A DNA stretch of 13,341 nucleotides from JAPXLN01 sp033809515 (GTDB taxonomy: Bacteria; Bacillota; Sulfobacillia; Fermentithermobacillales; Fermentithermobacillaceae): contig JAPXLN010000027.1 in the NCBI GenBank assembly GCA_033809515.1, forward strand, positions 1 through 13,341, written 5' to 3'. The position numbers and the translations under genes are program-made. The notes under the pieces are model-generated. The model made no database searches. It had not been told where the DNA came from and worked only from the letters and a program-made list of their open reading frames with translations. Below are positions 6,155 through 13,341 of this stretch, piece after piece. Positions within the stretch are counted from its first letter, which is position 1. Each line of letters begins with the position of its first letter.

Positions 6155-7246
6155 TTAAGCGATTTGACAGTGGGACACAGCCCGAACAATCAGATGCTCA
6201 AGTCCGTACCGCCGGAGAGCGCACTCCAGGATCCCGTTGACCAGTTCGGCAAAGGACCACCCGGCCTTCTCCGCAATACGCGGATAGTCAGAAAAGCCCG
6301 GAGCCAGGCCCGGAAGCGGGTTTACCTCTAGCACATTGGGAACCCCGTCCTTATCAAGGCGCAGATCCACCCGGGCAAAATCCCTGCAGTCAAGAGCCCG
6401 GTAAGTCCGAAGAGCAACGTCCCTCAGAAGTGCCTCAAACTCCGGCGAAATAGGGGCCGGGCAGAGGTAATACAAATCGTCAGACCAATCAGTCTTAAAC
6501 TGCCTGGAGTAGATATGTCCATGAACCTCAGGAACAGCGTCAAAGTTAATCTCCATAACGGGAAAGATAATCGGTTCCCGGTTTCCCAGAATACCCAGGG
6601 TAAACTCTCTCCCGGGAAGATACTCCTCAACCAGCACCGGCTGCTTGTACATGGCGGCCAACCTCCTGACCTCCCGAAAGAGCTCAGACCTGTCGTTGCA
6701 GCGGGAGCTGGGGGTAATACCCATGCTCGAGCCCTCATGGGCAGGCTTGGCAAATACAGGGAACGAAAGATCCGCCAAATACACAGCTTCCCCGGGGGAA
6801 TGCCCGCCGCAGTCCCCGTCAAGATGGTCATCAGGGCGTCGGTCACAGTCCCGGCCTTCAAGGACCAGGAATCTGGCTGTGGGAATCCCATGATAGGCCA
6901 AAACCTTCTTGGCAAGGGGCTTATCCAGGGTAAGGGCCATAGTCATAACCCCCGACCCGGTATAGGGAATGCCCAGCATCTCCAGCATGGCAGGAATGTG
7001 GCTTTCCCTTGATTCACCCCTCAACCCCTCACACATGTTGAACACAATGTCGGGTCTTTGGGCAAGAAGCTTCAGGTAGGCAGTCTCGTTTCCCTCAATC
7101 AGACAAACATCGTAGCCGGCCCCGCGAAAAGCCCCGGCCACAGCCGCAATAGTAGACTCAGAGTCATACTCAGCCCCCGAGTCAGGAGGCTCACCCTCTT
7201 CAGGTGGTTGCCCCTTAAGGTTATACATGACCCCGATCAAGGCCAT
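6155..7246 (-). CDS. D-Ala-D-Ala ligase-like ATP-grasp protein
   Basis: The 363-residue protein has the D-alanine-D-alanine ligase fold. Visible are an N-terminal substrate domain with FNMCEGLRGESRESHIPAML (69-88) and PYTGSG (94-99), ATP-grasp strands VFAKPAHEGSSMGI (164-177) and VLVEEYLPGREFTLGIL (204-220), and the magnesium site RVDLRLDKDG...LEVNPLPGL (292-314). The region where Ddl normally has its Tyr-containing omega loop is different (HGHIYSRQFKTDW), so the peptide made may not be D-Ala-D-Ala; a related amino-acid or peptide ligase role is possible, and I give no symbol. Residues 131-156 are an Asp/Gly/Cys-rich insertion in a loop before the first ATP-grasp strand. The ATG at 7246 follows AAGGAGAGG. 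A good promoter lies just upstream. Confidence 0.85.
   Translation of the reverse strand: MALIGVMYNLKGQPPEEGEPPDSGAEYDSESTIAAVAGAFRGAGYDVCLIEGNETAYLKLLAQRPDIVFNMCEGLRGESRESHIPAMLEMLGIPYTGSGVMTMALTLDKPLAKKVLAYHGIPTARFLVLEGRDCDRRPDDHLDGDCGGHSPGEAVYLADLSFPVFAKPAHEGSSMGITPSSRCNDRSELFREVRRLAAMYKQPVLVEEYLPGREFTLGILGNREPIIFPVMEINFDAVPEVHGHIYSRQFKTDWSDDLYYLCPAPISPEFEALLRDVALRTYRALDCRDFARVDLRLDKDGVPNVLEVNPLPGLAPGFSDYPRIAEKAGWSFAELVNGILECALRRYGLEHLIVRAVSHCQIA
6779..6856 (-). repeat. Low-complexity Asp/Gly-rich insertion in the ATP-grasp gene
   Basis: About 26 codons encoding an Asp/Gly/Arg/Cys-rich run (with DRRPDDHLDGDCGG) separate FLVLE from the conserved LSFPVFAKP strand. Ddl-family proteins usually have only a short connection here. 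The DNA holds GACCGACGCCCTGATG, close to a motif on the opposite strand of the GNAT insertion. Confidence 0.55.
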
Positions 7247-7271
7247 CTTGACGCGTCCTCTCCTTTGCGTC

Positions 7272-7316
7272 TTCGTTATCGCAACGAATTATTGCACGCT
7301 CAGGAGAGGCCGTCAA
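7272..7316 (-). promoter_or_regulatory. Promoter of the ATP-grasp gene with overlapping palindrome
   Basis: Minus strand: -35 TTGACG (7311-7316), exactly 17 bp, -10 AATAAT (7288-7293). Directly downstream a perfect palindrome TTCGTT-GCGAT-AACGAA (7272-7288) covers the expected transcription start, placed like an operator or a start-proximal hairpin. Confidence 0.75.
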
Positions 7317-7382
7317 TAACAATCTTTGGCTAAGAATCCCAGGAAGCGCACGCCAGCGCCGGCTCGCCTCAGCCGCACAGAC

Positions 7383-9785
7383 CTACCGGGCCTCACTAGG
7401 CACCGCCGAAGGCTGCCCACTCCCGGCCTCCACGCATGGAATCGGCACAATACGATGGTCCTCATCAGGCACCAGGGCAGCCACCAGCACCTCATCCATG
7501 TGATCCACAAAAGTCACCGCCATCTCAGCCCGGATATTGGCAGGAACCTCCTCAAGGTCTTTGCGGTTCTCAGAAGGAAGGATTATGTTAAAAATACCCA
7601 TGCGATGGGCTGCAAGAACCTTCTCCTTAACACCGCCAATAGGCAGCACCCTTCCACGAAGGGTGACTTCCCCCGTCATGGCAGTGTCGTGACGTACAGG
7701 CCTGCCTGTCAAAGCAGAAGCCATGGCGCATGCAATAGTGATCCCTGCCGACGGACCATCCTTGGGAATGGCGCCTTCGGGAATATGCACGTGAATGTCA
7801 ACGTTCTCGTAAAAGTCATCAGAAAGCCCGAGGTCAAACGCCCGGGACCTAAGGTAGCTGAGCCCTGCCTGGGCCGACTCCTTCATGACATCGCCCAGCT
7901 GTCCGGTTAGCGTAAACTTGCCCTTACCCTTAACCACGCTCACTTCACAGGCCAGCACATCGCCGCCGACCTCGGTCACTGCCAGGCCTGCGCCCACCCC
8001 AACCTGATTCTGCCTCTCGACCTGTCCGTAATGAAACCTGGGAACGCCCAGGTACTTGCCTAAGTTCTTTGGGGTAACCCGAACCCTTTTTCTTCGTCCC
8101 GAAACCAGATCCTTGGCAGTCTTGCGGCAAATCGTAGCAATCTGCCTCTCAAGGTTGCGAACGCCTGCCTCACGCGTATACAGCCGTGCAATATCGCGCA
8201 AAGCATCAGTCGAAATCGCCAGATCGGAACGCTTCAACCCGTGTTCCTTCAATTCCTTGGGGACCAGGAACTGCGAGGCTATCTGCAGTTTCTCTTCCTC
8301 GGTGTACCCCGGCAGCGTGATCAGCTCCATGCGGTCCAAAAGAGGTCTGGGAATAGTGTGAGTCGTGTTGGCGGTAGTAATGAACATGACCCGGGAAAGG
8401 TCGAAGGGCACCTCCAAATAGTGATCAGAGAACCCGTGATTCTGCTCAGGGTCAAGGACCTCAAGCAAAGCCGCCGCAGGGTCGCCCCGAAAATCCGACG
8501 CAAGCTTATCGATCTCATCCATCAGAAACACCGGATTTCTTGAGCCCGCCGTTCTGATTCCCTGGATAATGCGGCCTGGCAGGGCGCCAATGTAGGTGCG
8601 CCTGTGACCTCTGATTTCGGCCTCGTCACGTACGCCGCCAAGGGAAATCCTTACAAACTTCCTGTTCAAAGCCCTGGCAATAGACTTGGCCAGAGAGGTC
8701 TTACCTACTCCCGGCGGTCCCACAAAGCATAGTATGGGCCCTTTCGGCTTGTCCACAAGCTGCCTTATGGCCAGATACTCAAGGATCCTCTCCTTGACCT
8801 CGTCGAGCCCGTAGTGATCCTCATCCAAGACCTTTTGAGCTTCGTTTATGTCCAGCCTGTCTTCGGTAATAACGTTCCAGGGCAAGGCGACCATCCACTC
8901 TAGGTACGTCCGAACGACAACTGCCTCGGCAGCAGCCTGGGGCATCTTCTCCAACCTATCAATTTCCCTGAGGGCTCTTTCCAACGCTTCGCCTGTTAAG
9001 CCCAGCTCCTCGACTTTCCCGCGGAACTCATCGGCTTCGCTGACATCGTCCCGGTCGCCAAGCTCCTTCTGGATGGCCTTCATCTGCTCACGGAGCCAGT
9101 ATTCCTTCTGGTTCTTCTCTATCTGCTCTCTGACTCGCCTGTGGATTCGCTTTTCCAGATTCACCAGTTCAACTTCCTTGCCAAGCAAGCTTACGAGCTT
9201 CTTGACGCGCTCCTTGACAGACACAGCTTCAAGTATCTCCTGCTTTTCTTCAGTGGAGACAGGCATGTGGTTGGCTATGGAATCGGAGAGTCTCCCCGGG
9301 TCTGTCAGGGTCGCAATGGATATGAGCGTCTCAGGCGGAACTTTCTTGGTGGCCCGTACATACTCTTCATACTGCTCCATAAGCATTTTGGTGGCCTTGG
9401 TCGACTCTGAGCGCTCCAGAGGTTCGTCTTCAAGTTCCTCAACTTCAACGATGTAGCCCGGTTCCGTGGCAACGTAAGAGGCCAGACGAACCCGGGTAAT
9501 CCCCTCAATGACAACCCGGTAGTGGCCTGCCGGGTTCTTGGCAATCTCCTTGATCACACCCAGGGTCCCTATATCCGCTATCTCATCAGGAGTCGGGTCC
9601 AGGGTTTGGCTGTCTCTTTGAATGCAGAGCACAATGCGCATGGAGCCGGCCCTGGCCATCTCCACCGCCTTCATTGACCTGGCACGGCCCACCTCAAGCA
9701 GTTGGCTGGTAGTACCGGGGAACACAAGTCGATCCCTAAGGGGCAAAAGCGGGTAGGACTTCCTTTCAGGTTTCACTGCAGCCAT
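7383..9785 (-). CDS. lon: ATP-dependent protease LonA
   Basis: This is the cytosolic AAA+ serine protease that degrades misfolded and regulatory proteins. The 800-residue product has all Lon parts: an N-terminal substrate-binding domain opening YPLLPLRD-LVFPG (11-24), a long helical region, Walker A GPPGVGKT (356-363), Walker B VFLMDEID (419-426), and the C-terminal protease domain with catalytic Ser679 in KDGPSAG and Lys722 in GGVKEKVLAAHRMG. These two numbers coincide with E. coli Lon. Start choice: GGGAGGTG lies seven bases before the ATG at 9785, and MAAVKPERKSYPLLPLRD is a normal Lon beginning; an in-frame ATG at 9815 would add ten residues. It lies 127 bp downstream of lonB on the same strand. 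Confidence 0.97.
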   Translation of the reverse strand: MAAVKPERKSYPLLPLRDRLVFPGTTSQLLEVGRARSMKAVEMARAGSMRIVLCIQRDSQTLDPTPDEIADIGTLGVIKEIAKNPAGHYRVVIEGITRVRLASYVATEPGYIVEVEELEDEPLERSESTKATKMLMEQYEEYVRATKKVPPETLISIATLTDPGRLSDSIANHMPVSTEEKQEILEAVSVKERVKKLVSLLGKEVELVNLEKRIHRRVREQIEKNQKEYWLREQMKAIQKELGDRDDVSEADEFRGKVEELGLTGEALERALREIDRLEKMPQAAAEAVVVRTYLEWMVALPWNVITEDRLDINEAQKVLDEDHYGLDEVKERILEYLAIRQLVDKPKGPILCFVGPPGVGKTSLAKSIARALNRKFVRISLGGVRDEAEIRGHRRTYIGALPGRIIQGIRTAGSRNPVFLMDEIDKLASDFRGDPAAALLEVLDPEQNHGFSDHYLEVPFDLSRVMFITTANTTHTIPRPLLDRMELITLPGYTEEEKLQIASQFLVPKELKEHGLKRSDLAISTDALRDIARLYTREAGVRNLERQIATICRKTAKDLVSGRRKRVRVTPKNLGKYLGVPRFHYGQVERQNQVGVGAGLAVTEVGGDVLACEVSVVKGKGKFTLTGQLGDVMKESAQAGLSYLRSRAFDLGLSDDFYENVDIHVHIPEGAIPKDGPSAGITIACAMASALTGRPVRHDTAMTGEVTLRGRVLPIGGVKEKVLAAHRMGIFNIILPSENRKDLEEVPANIRAEMAVTFVDHMDEVLVAALVPDEDHRIVPIPCVEAGSGQPSAVPSEAR

Positions 9786-9884
9786 AGAAAAACACCTCCC
9801 GCATTCTCCTCTCAAGACTCCCCAACATCATATTACCTGCAAAAAGGGAAGTTACATCACATAGAAGAATGCAGAAGGTATATT

Positions 9885-9899
9885 CTCGTTTGGAACGAG
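9885..9899. promoter_or_regulatory. Palindrome in the lonB-lon spacer
   Basis: CTCGTT-TGG-AACGAG lies 14-28 bases after the lonB stop and about 100 bases upstream of lon. It could be an operator or a small RNA hairpin. It has no U-tract, so it is not called a terminator. Confidence 0.4.
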
Positions 9900-9912
9900 C
9901 AAGTCCTTCCCG

Positions 9913-11652
9913 TCAGTCTGGGAAGGTCTGGAGCGAAGCGAAGACTTCCTGCAAGGTGGCTACCGGGATAACCTGCACTTTGCTGCCGCAAAACCGGCTC
10001 TGCCAGTTGCCTTCGGGGATATACACCCGCGCAAGGCCCGTCTCTTCAGCTGCCCTAATCTTCTGATCGATGCCACCTACGGGCCTCACTTCCCCTCTGA
10101 TGGAGATCTCACCGGTAAACGCCGACCCACGGTCTACGGGGCAGTCCCTCATGGCCGAATGCATGCTGACAGCAATGGCAAGGCCTGCCGAGGGTCCGTC
10201 AACGGGCGTACCTCCGGGGAAGTTCACATGAATGTCCCATGAATGAGGCCTCAGTCCTGCCTGGAGCGCCAGGGCGGTTCTCACGTTCTCAATCGAAGAA
10301 AGTATCATGCTCTTTCGTTTCAGAACATGACCCCCCTTCCCAAGTTCTTCTTCCTCAATAACACCGGTGATGGTTATGGCGCCTTTTCCGCCGGCAGCCT
10401 CGCTGATAATGGCAGTCTCCACGTCAATGACGCAGGCCAGTCCGGGTCCGTACACCGCCAGTCCCAGAGCTGAGCCTACAGCTGAGTCTGCAGGTGAACC
10501 CGCCACATCCGGACTCACGTCTGCCGAGCCTGCGTCCGAACCTGCACTCGAAGACCTGCGAAAAAGCGCCGTCCGCCGCGGAGAATACCGCCCCTGGGAT
10601 ATTATCCACTCGATATCGCCCTGCGTAACAACGTTGGGCCTGCCGACAAGCCCATCAACGCCGTCAATAGGCCCGCCCATGGGCTCGCCCATTCGCCCGT
10701 CAACGGTAATGAGACCCACACCCAGCTGCACCAAATTCACAGCATCCCGGCCGTTATCAGCGAACTTCATGATAGTCTCAACGGCGCCTTCCTCCAACTG
10801 CGCACCTGCCTTGCGCGCTGCGCCACGGGCAATGATCCCGATTTCCTCTGCAGACAGACTCCTGAAGAATATCTCAAGGCAGCGGGAACGAAGAGCGGGC
10901 GCCATTTCCTCTGGAGACTTGGTGGTTGCACCAACCAACCTGAAGTCAGCTGGGAGTCCGTTCTGAAAGATATCGTGTATGTGCTCAGGGATGTTCGGGT
11001 CTTCCGGAGAATAGTAGACGCTCTCAAGGTGCACCTTACGGTCCTCAAGGACCTTCAAAAGCTTGTTCATCTGGATAGGGTGAAGCTCGCCGATCTCGTC
11101 AAGAAACAGCATTCCGCCGTGAGCTTTGGTAACCGCCCCGGGCTTGGGCTGGGGGATACCCGCTACGCCCATGGCCCCGGCGCCCTGGTATATAGGGTCG
11201 TGGACAGAGCCAATGAGCGGGTCCGCAATGCCGCGCTCGTCAAACCGGGCAGTTGTAGCATCGATCTCAATAAACCTGGCATCATGGCAAAACGGGGAAA
11301 TCCCGCTTTTCTTTGCTTCCTCAAGGACAAGGCGGGCCGCCGCAGTCTTCCCTACGCCGGGAGGACCATATATGATGACATGCTGGGGATTGGGTCCGCA
11401 CAGGGCAGCCTTCAGCGCTCTAATCCCTTCTTCCTGTCCAATGACCTCGTCGAGATCAGCAGGCCTGGTTTTTTCGCTGAGAGGCTCAGTAAGTTTGATT
11501 TCCCTCATCTGCCTGAGCCGCTCAAGTTCCTTTCTGGACTCACGGCCTACCGCCACCTTCTGAACCTCCTGCGTCTTAAGGAGGTTCCAGAAGTAAAGCC
11601 CCATGATTATGGCCAGAACAACCTGAATGTAAATGAGCACGCTGGCATCCAA
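9913..11652 (-). CDS. lonB: Membrane-anchored ATP-dependent protease LonB
   Basis: LonB is the Bacillota membrane-associated Lon paralogue (in B. subtilis linked to the forespore and sigma-factor control). From a TTG at 11652 the protein has 579 residues: a transmembrane helix (about 5-21, then GLYFWNLLK), Walker A GPPGVGKT (96-103), Walker B MLFLDEIGE (181-189), and protease domain with Ser488 in DGPSAG and Lys530 in GGIDQKI. The LSEPLSEK-like, CGPNPQHVIIYGPPG, DATTARFDERGIADPLIGSVHDP and IHDIFQNGLPADFR blocks match LonB closely. The TTG is preferred because GGGGGTG precedes it and the N-terminus then matches the family; an upstream ATG at 11775 lies beyond the clpX terminator. Two low-complexity insertions (residues about 319-342 and 360-395) flank GDIEWII before the protease domain and explain the extra length over the roughly 550 residues usual for LonB. 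Confidence 0.95.
   Translation of the reverse strand: MDASVLIYIQVVLAIIMGLYFWNLLKTQEVQKVAVGRESRKELERLRQMREIKLTEPLSEKTRPADLDEVIGQEEGIRALKAALCGPNPQHVIIYGPPGVGKTAAARLVLEEAKKSGISPFCHDARFIEIDATTARFDERGIADPLIGSVHDPIYQGAGAMGVAGIPQPKPGAVTKAHGGMLFLDEIGELHPIQMNKLLKVLEDRKVHLESVYYSPEDPNIPEHIHDIFQNGLPADFRLVGATTKSPEEMAPALRSRCLEIFFRSLSAEEIGIIARGAARKAGAQLEEGAVETIMKFADNGRDAVNLVQLGVGLITVDGRMGEPMGGPIDGVDGLVGRPNVVTQGDIEWIISQGRYSPRRTALFRRSSSAGSDAGSADVSPDVAGSPADSAVGSALGLAVYGPGLACVIDVETAIISEAAGGKGAITITGVIEEEELGKGGHVLKRKSMILSSIENVRTALALQAGLRPHSWDIHVNFPGGTPVDGPSAGLAIAVSMHSAMRDCPVDRGSAFTGEISIRGEVRPVGGIDQKIRAAEETGLARVYIPEGNWQSRFCGSKVQVIPVATLQEVFASLQTFPD
10468..10575 (-). repeat. Ser/Ala/Gly/Asp-rich insertion in LonB
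   Basis: About 36 codons (with SSSAGSDAGSADVSPDVAG) lie between GRYSPR and the conserved GLAVYGPG at the start of the protease domain. The DNA is made of degenerate 12-base steps (GCTGAGCCTACA, GCTGAGTCTGCA on the plus strand), suggesting growth by slippage within the frame. Confidence 0.6.
10627..10695 (-). repeat. Gly/Pro/Asp-rich insertion in LonB
   Basis: About 23 codons (with MGEPMGGPIDGVDGLVG) interrupt the AAA+ lid region just before GDIEWII. B. subtilis LonB, from memory, has only a short segment here. The repeated GGGC and GACGGCG/GATGGGC steps look like a slippage-expanded tract. Confidence 0.5.
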
Positions 11653-11717
11653 AGACGCACCCCCGTTCCCACATGTAGGGTTAGCGTCTTTGGCAGGGAT
11701 TATGACCGTTAGCAGAC

Positions 11718-11764
11718 GAAAAACAGACGGCCTCCGCTCCCTCAAGGGGGTGTGCGGAAGCCGT
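11718..11764 (-). terminator. Rho-independent terminator after clpX
   Basis: Minus strand: ACGGCTTCCGC pairs with GCGGAGGCCGT (11 pairs, one G-U), loop of 16 bases that can itself pair CCC/GGG, then CTGTTTTTCG. It starts 16 bases after the clpX stop and 66 bases before the preferred lonB start, so clpPX and lonB-lon are probably separate or only partly coupled transcripts. Confidence 0.88.
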
Positions 11765-11780
11765 GGTAATGCCAAGTAGG

Positions 11781-13040
11781 TCAGGCAGGTTCCTCCTTCT
11801 TCTTAGGCTTGCGCTCTGCCGTCACCAAGACAGGCTGCTCCCCGCTGAGCACTACCTCTTTGGTTATGATGCACTTGGCAACATCCGTGCGGGAAGGAAT
11901 GTCATACATAACGTCCAGCATCCTGTCTTCCAAAACCGCCCGTAACCCCCGCGCACCCGTGTTCCTGCGAACAGCCTCTTTGGCCACAGCCCGGATGGCG
12001 TCATCCTGGAACTCGAGGGAAACTCCATCCAGGGCAAAGATCCTCTGGTACTGTTTAACAAGAGCATTCTTGGGCTCTACAAGTATCTTCACCATGTCGT
12101 CCTCGCCCAGTGCGTCCAGAGTGACCACTACCGGAACCCTGCCTACAAACTCAGGTATCATGCCGTACTTGAGAAGGTCCTGAGGCAGGATCTTCGACAA
12201 AATCTCACCGATGCTTGTATCGCTCCTGGATCTTACTTCCGACCTGAACCCCATTACCTTCTGTCCAATGCGGCTTTGAATGATCTTATCAATGCCATCA
12301 AAGGCGCCACCACAGATAAACAGGATGTTAGTCGTATCTATCTGAATAAACTCCTGGTGCGGATGTTTGCGCCCGCCCAAAGGAGGCACATTGGCCAAAG
12401 TCCCCTCCAGGATCTTCAGAAGAGCTTGCTGCACCCCTTCTCCTGATACATCCCTGGTAATAGAAGGGTTCTCAGACTTACGGGCGATCTTGTCGATCTC
12501 GTCGACATAGATAATGCCCCTCTCTGCCCTTTCCACATCATAATCAGCAGCCTGAACAAGCCGGAGCAGGATGTTCTCAACATCCTCCCCTACATACCCT
12601 GCCTCTGTCAGAGTCGTAGCATCGGCAATGGCAAAGGGTACGTTGAGGAACTTGGCAAGGCACTCGGCCAGGTATGTCTTTCCGCAACCTGTGGGGCCCA
12701 ACATGACGATATTGGCCTTTTGGATCTCCACGTCATCTTTCTTGCGTGCTCGCCCTATCCTCTTGTAATGGTTGTATACTGCAACTGAAAGGATCCTCTT
12801 CGCCCTGTCCTGTCCGATTACGTACTGGTCAAGAAAAGATTTGATCTCTTTGGGCTTTGGGACATCTCTGAGCGTTTGCTCAATCTCATCCTCAAGTTCC
12901 TCAGAGATTATCTCAGTGCAAAGATCGATACACTCGTCGCAGATATACACACCCGGACCGGCAATAAGCCTTTTAACCTGGTCCTGATACTTACCGCAAA
13001 AGGAACACTTTAGCCCTTTTTGCTCCTCAAACTTGAACAT
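11781..13040 (-). CDS. clpX: ATP-dependent Clp protease unfoldase subunit ClpX
   Basis: ClpX is the AAA+ hexameric unfoldase that feeds substrates to ClpP. The 419-residue protein has the N-terminal zinc-binding domain (Cys12, Cys15, Cys34, Cys37), Walker A GPTGCGKT (115-122), pore-1 loop GYVG (148-151), Walker B IIYVDEID (176-183), RKH loop (224-226) and sensor-2 GARGLRAVLE near residue 365. The ClpP-docking loop reads MGF (263-265) where many homologues have IGF or LGF. GGGGTGA lies three bases before the ATG. It starts 14 bp after the clpP stop, so the two are co-transcribed, and a strong terminator follows. Confidence 0.98.
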   Translation of the reverse strand: MFKFEEQKGLKCSFCGKYQDQVKRLIAGPGVYICDECIDLCTEIISEELEDEIEQTLRDVPKPKEIKSFLDQYVIGQDRAKRILSVAVYNHYKRIGRARKKDDVEIQKANIVMLGPTGCGKTYLAECLAKFLNVPFAIADATTLTEAGYVGEDVENILLRLVQAADYDVERAERGIIYVDEIDKIARKSENPSITRDVSGEGVQQALLKILEGTLANVPPLGGRKHPHQEFIQIDTTNILFICGGAFDGIDKIIQSRIGQKVMGFRSEVRSRSDTSIGEILSKILPQDLLKYGMIPEFVGRVPVVVTLDALGEDDMVKILVEPKNALVKQYQRIFALDGVSLEFQDDAIRAVAKEAVRRNTGARGLRAVLEDRMLDVMYDIPSRTDVAKCIITKEVVLSGEQPVLVTAERKPKKKEEPA

Positions 13041-13054
13041 TGTTCACCCCAGCC

Positions 13055-13341
13055 TTACTTGGCGGTCTTCGGACTCGGAAAGAGAATGTCGTCTACAAGC
13101 CCGTAAACCTTGGACTCTTCAGCGCTCATCCAAAAATCCCGCTCGGTATCTCTCTCGATCTTATCAAGAGGTTGCCCCGTATGCTTTGCAAGGATGCCGT
13201 TAAGGAGCTCCTTGGTACGGAGCATCTCCTTTGCCGCAATCTGCACTTCCGTGGCCTGACCCTGAACCCCGCCCAAAGGCTGGTGTATTAGGGTCCTGGC
13301 ATTGGGCAGGCAATACCTTCTACCCTTGGTTCCGCCGGTCA
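13055..13341 (-). CDS. clpP: ATP-dependent Clp protease proteolytic subunit ClpP, partial (N-terminus beyond window)
   Basis: Only the C-terminal 94 codons lie inside the window; the start is past the right edge. The visible part reads GRRYCLPNARTLIHQPLGG, then GQATEVQIAAKEML and ILAKHTGQPLDKIERDTERD, ending YGLVDDILFPSPKTAK. This contains the catalytic His (IHQP) and Asp (in ERDTERD) of the Ser-His-Asp triad; the Ser (in the family's ASMGA motif) is outside. ClpP forms the 14-subunit chamber that partners ClpX, encoded immediately downstream. Confidence 0.97.
   Translation of the reverse strand, partial: TGGTKGRRYCLPNARTLIHQPLGGVQGQATEVQIAAKEMLRTKELLNGILAKHTGQPLDKIERDTERDFWMSAEESKVYGLVDDILFPSPKTAK

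Noticed and set aside
8848..9456. Plus-strand open frame (202 codons, Ser-rich) opposite lon
   Set aside because: The Ser-rich composition is the expected antisense shadow of the Lon coiled-coil region; lon is unambiguous on the other strand.
10975..11712. Long plus-strand open frame (245 codons) opposite lonB
   Set aside because: It is antisense to strongly conserved LonB sequence, its protein has no recognisable features, and no convincing ribosome-binding site or promoter supports it.
11652..13055. CtsR or CIRCE (HrcA) heat-shock operators in the clpP-clpX-lonB spacers
   Set aside because: I looked for GGTCAAA direct repeats and for TTAGCACTC/GAGTGCTAA arms and saw neither. The clpP promoter itself is outside the window.
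1..13341. CRISPR array, transposase, integrase or phage genes
   Set aside because: No regularly spaced repeats of CRISPR type and no recognisable recombinase or phage protein were found in the frames I could read.

Overview
This 13.3-kb window looks like chromosomal DNA of an anaerobic, Clostridia-like member of the Bacillota. The main reasons are the clpP-clpX-lonB-lon cluster (a membrane-anchored LonB next to LonA is characteristic of Bacillota), AGGAGG-type ribosome-binding sites, TTG starts, sigma-A promoters and Rho-independent terminators. Species cannot be named from the sequence. The housekeeping block at the right is GC-richer than the accessory genes in the left and centre, especially the CPBP protease gene at 4056-4940.

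Layout, left to right. 1-1112 (-): the N-terminal part of a secreted lipoprotein resembling six-hairpin glycosidases, running off the left edge. 1113-1533: about 420 bp without a convincing gene, holding degenerate direct repeats. 1534-2585 (+): hypA and hypB, nickel-insertion accessory genes with no hydrogenase or other hyp gene in view. 2624-2836 (-): a 5'-truncated metallo-beta-lactamase-fold remnant. 3025-3906 (+): a secreted zinc-dependent phospholipase C with all the expected zinc ligands. A hairpin at 3966-4004 separates it from the convergent CPBP intramembrane protease gene (4056-4940, -), which has a strong inverted-repeat operator in its promoter. 5171-5245 (-): a lone tRNA-Val(CAC) with its own promoter and terminator. 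5382-6014 (-): a GNAT acetyltransferase. 6155-7246 (-): a D-Ala-D-Ala-ligase-like ATP-grasp enzyme with a clear promoter. 7383-13341 (-): lon, lonB, clpX and clpP (partial), the ATP-dependent proteolysis block.

Transcription of the protease block runs right to left: clpP and clpX are 14 bp apart and end in a strong terminator, then lonB and lon follow as a probably separate unit. The ClpXP, LonA and LonB proteases would share cytosolic and membrane-proximal protein quality control.

No clearly new defence or mobile system is visible. The most unusual signals are (1) low-complexity, partly tandemly repeated in-frame insertions in loops of several conserved proteins (GNAT, ATP-grasp ligase, LonB twice, lipoprotein linker), two of which share a short related DNA motif; (2) the long inverted repeat before the CPBP gene together with a non-CPBP N-terminal segment that may derive from a TetR-like regulator; and (3) the orphan hypAB pair.
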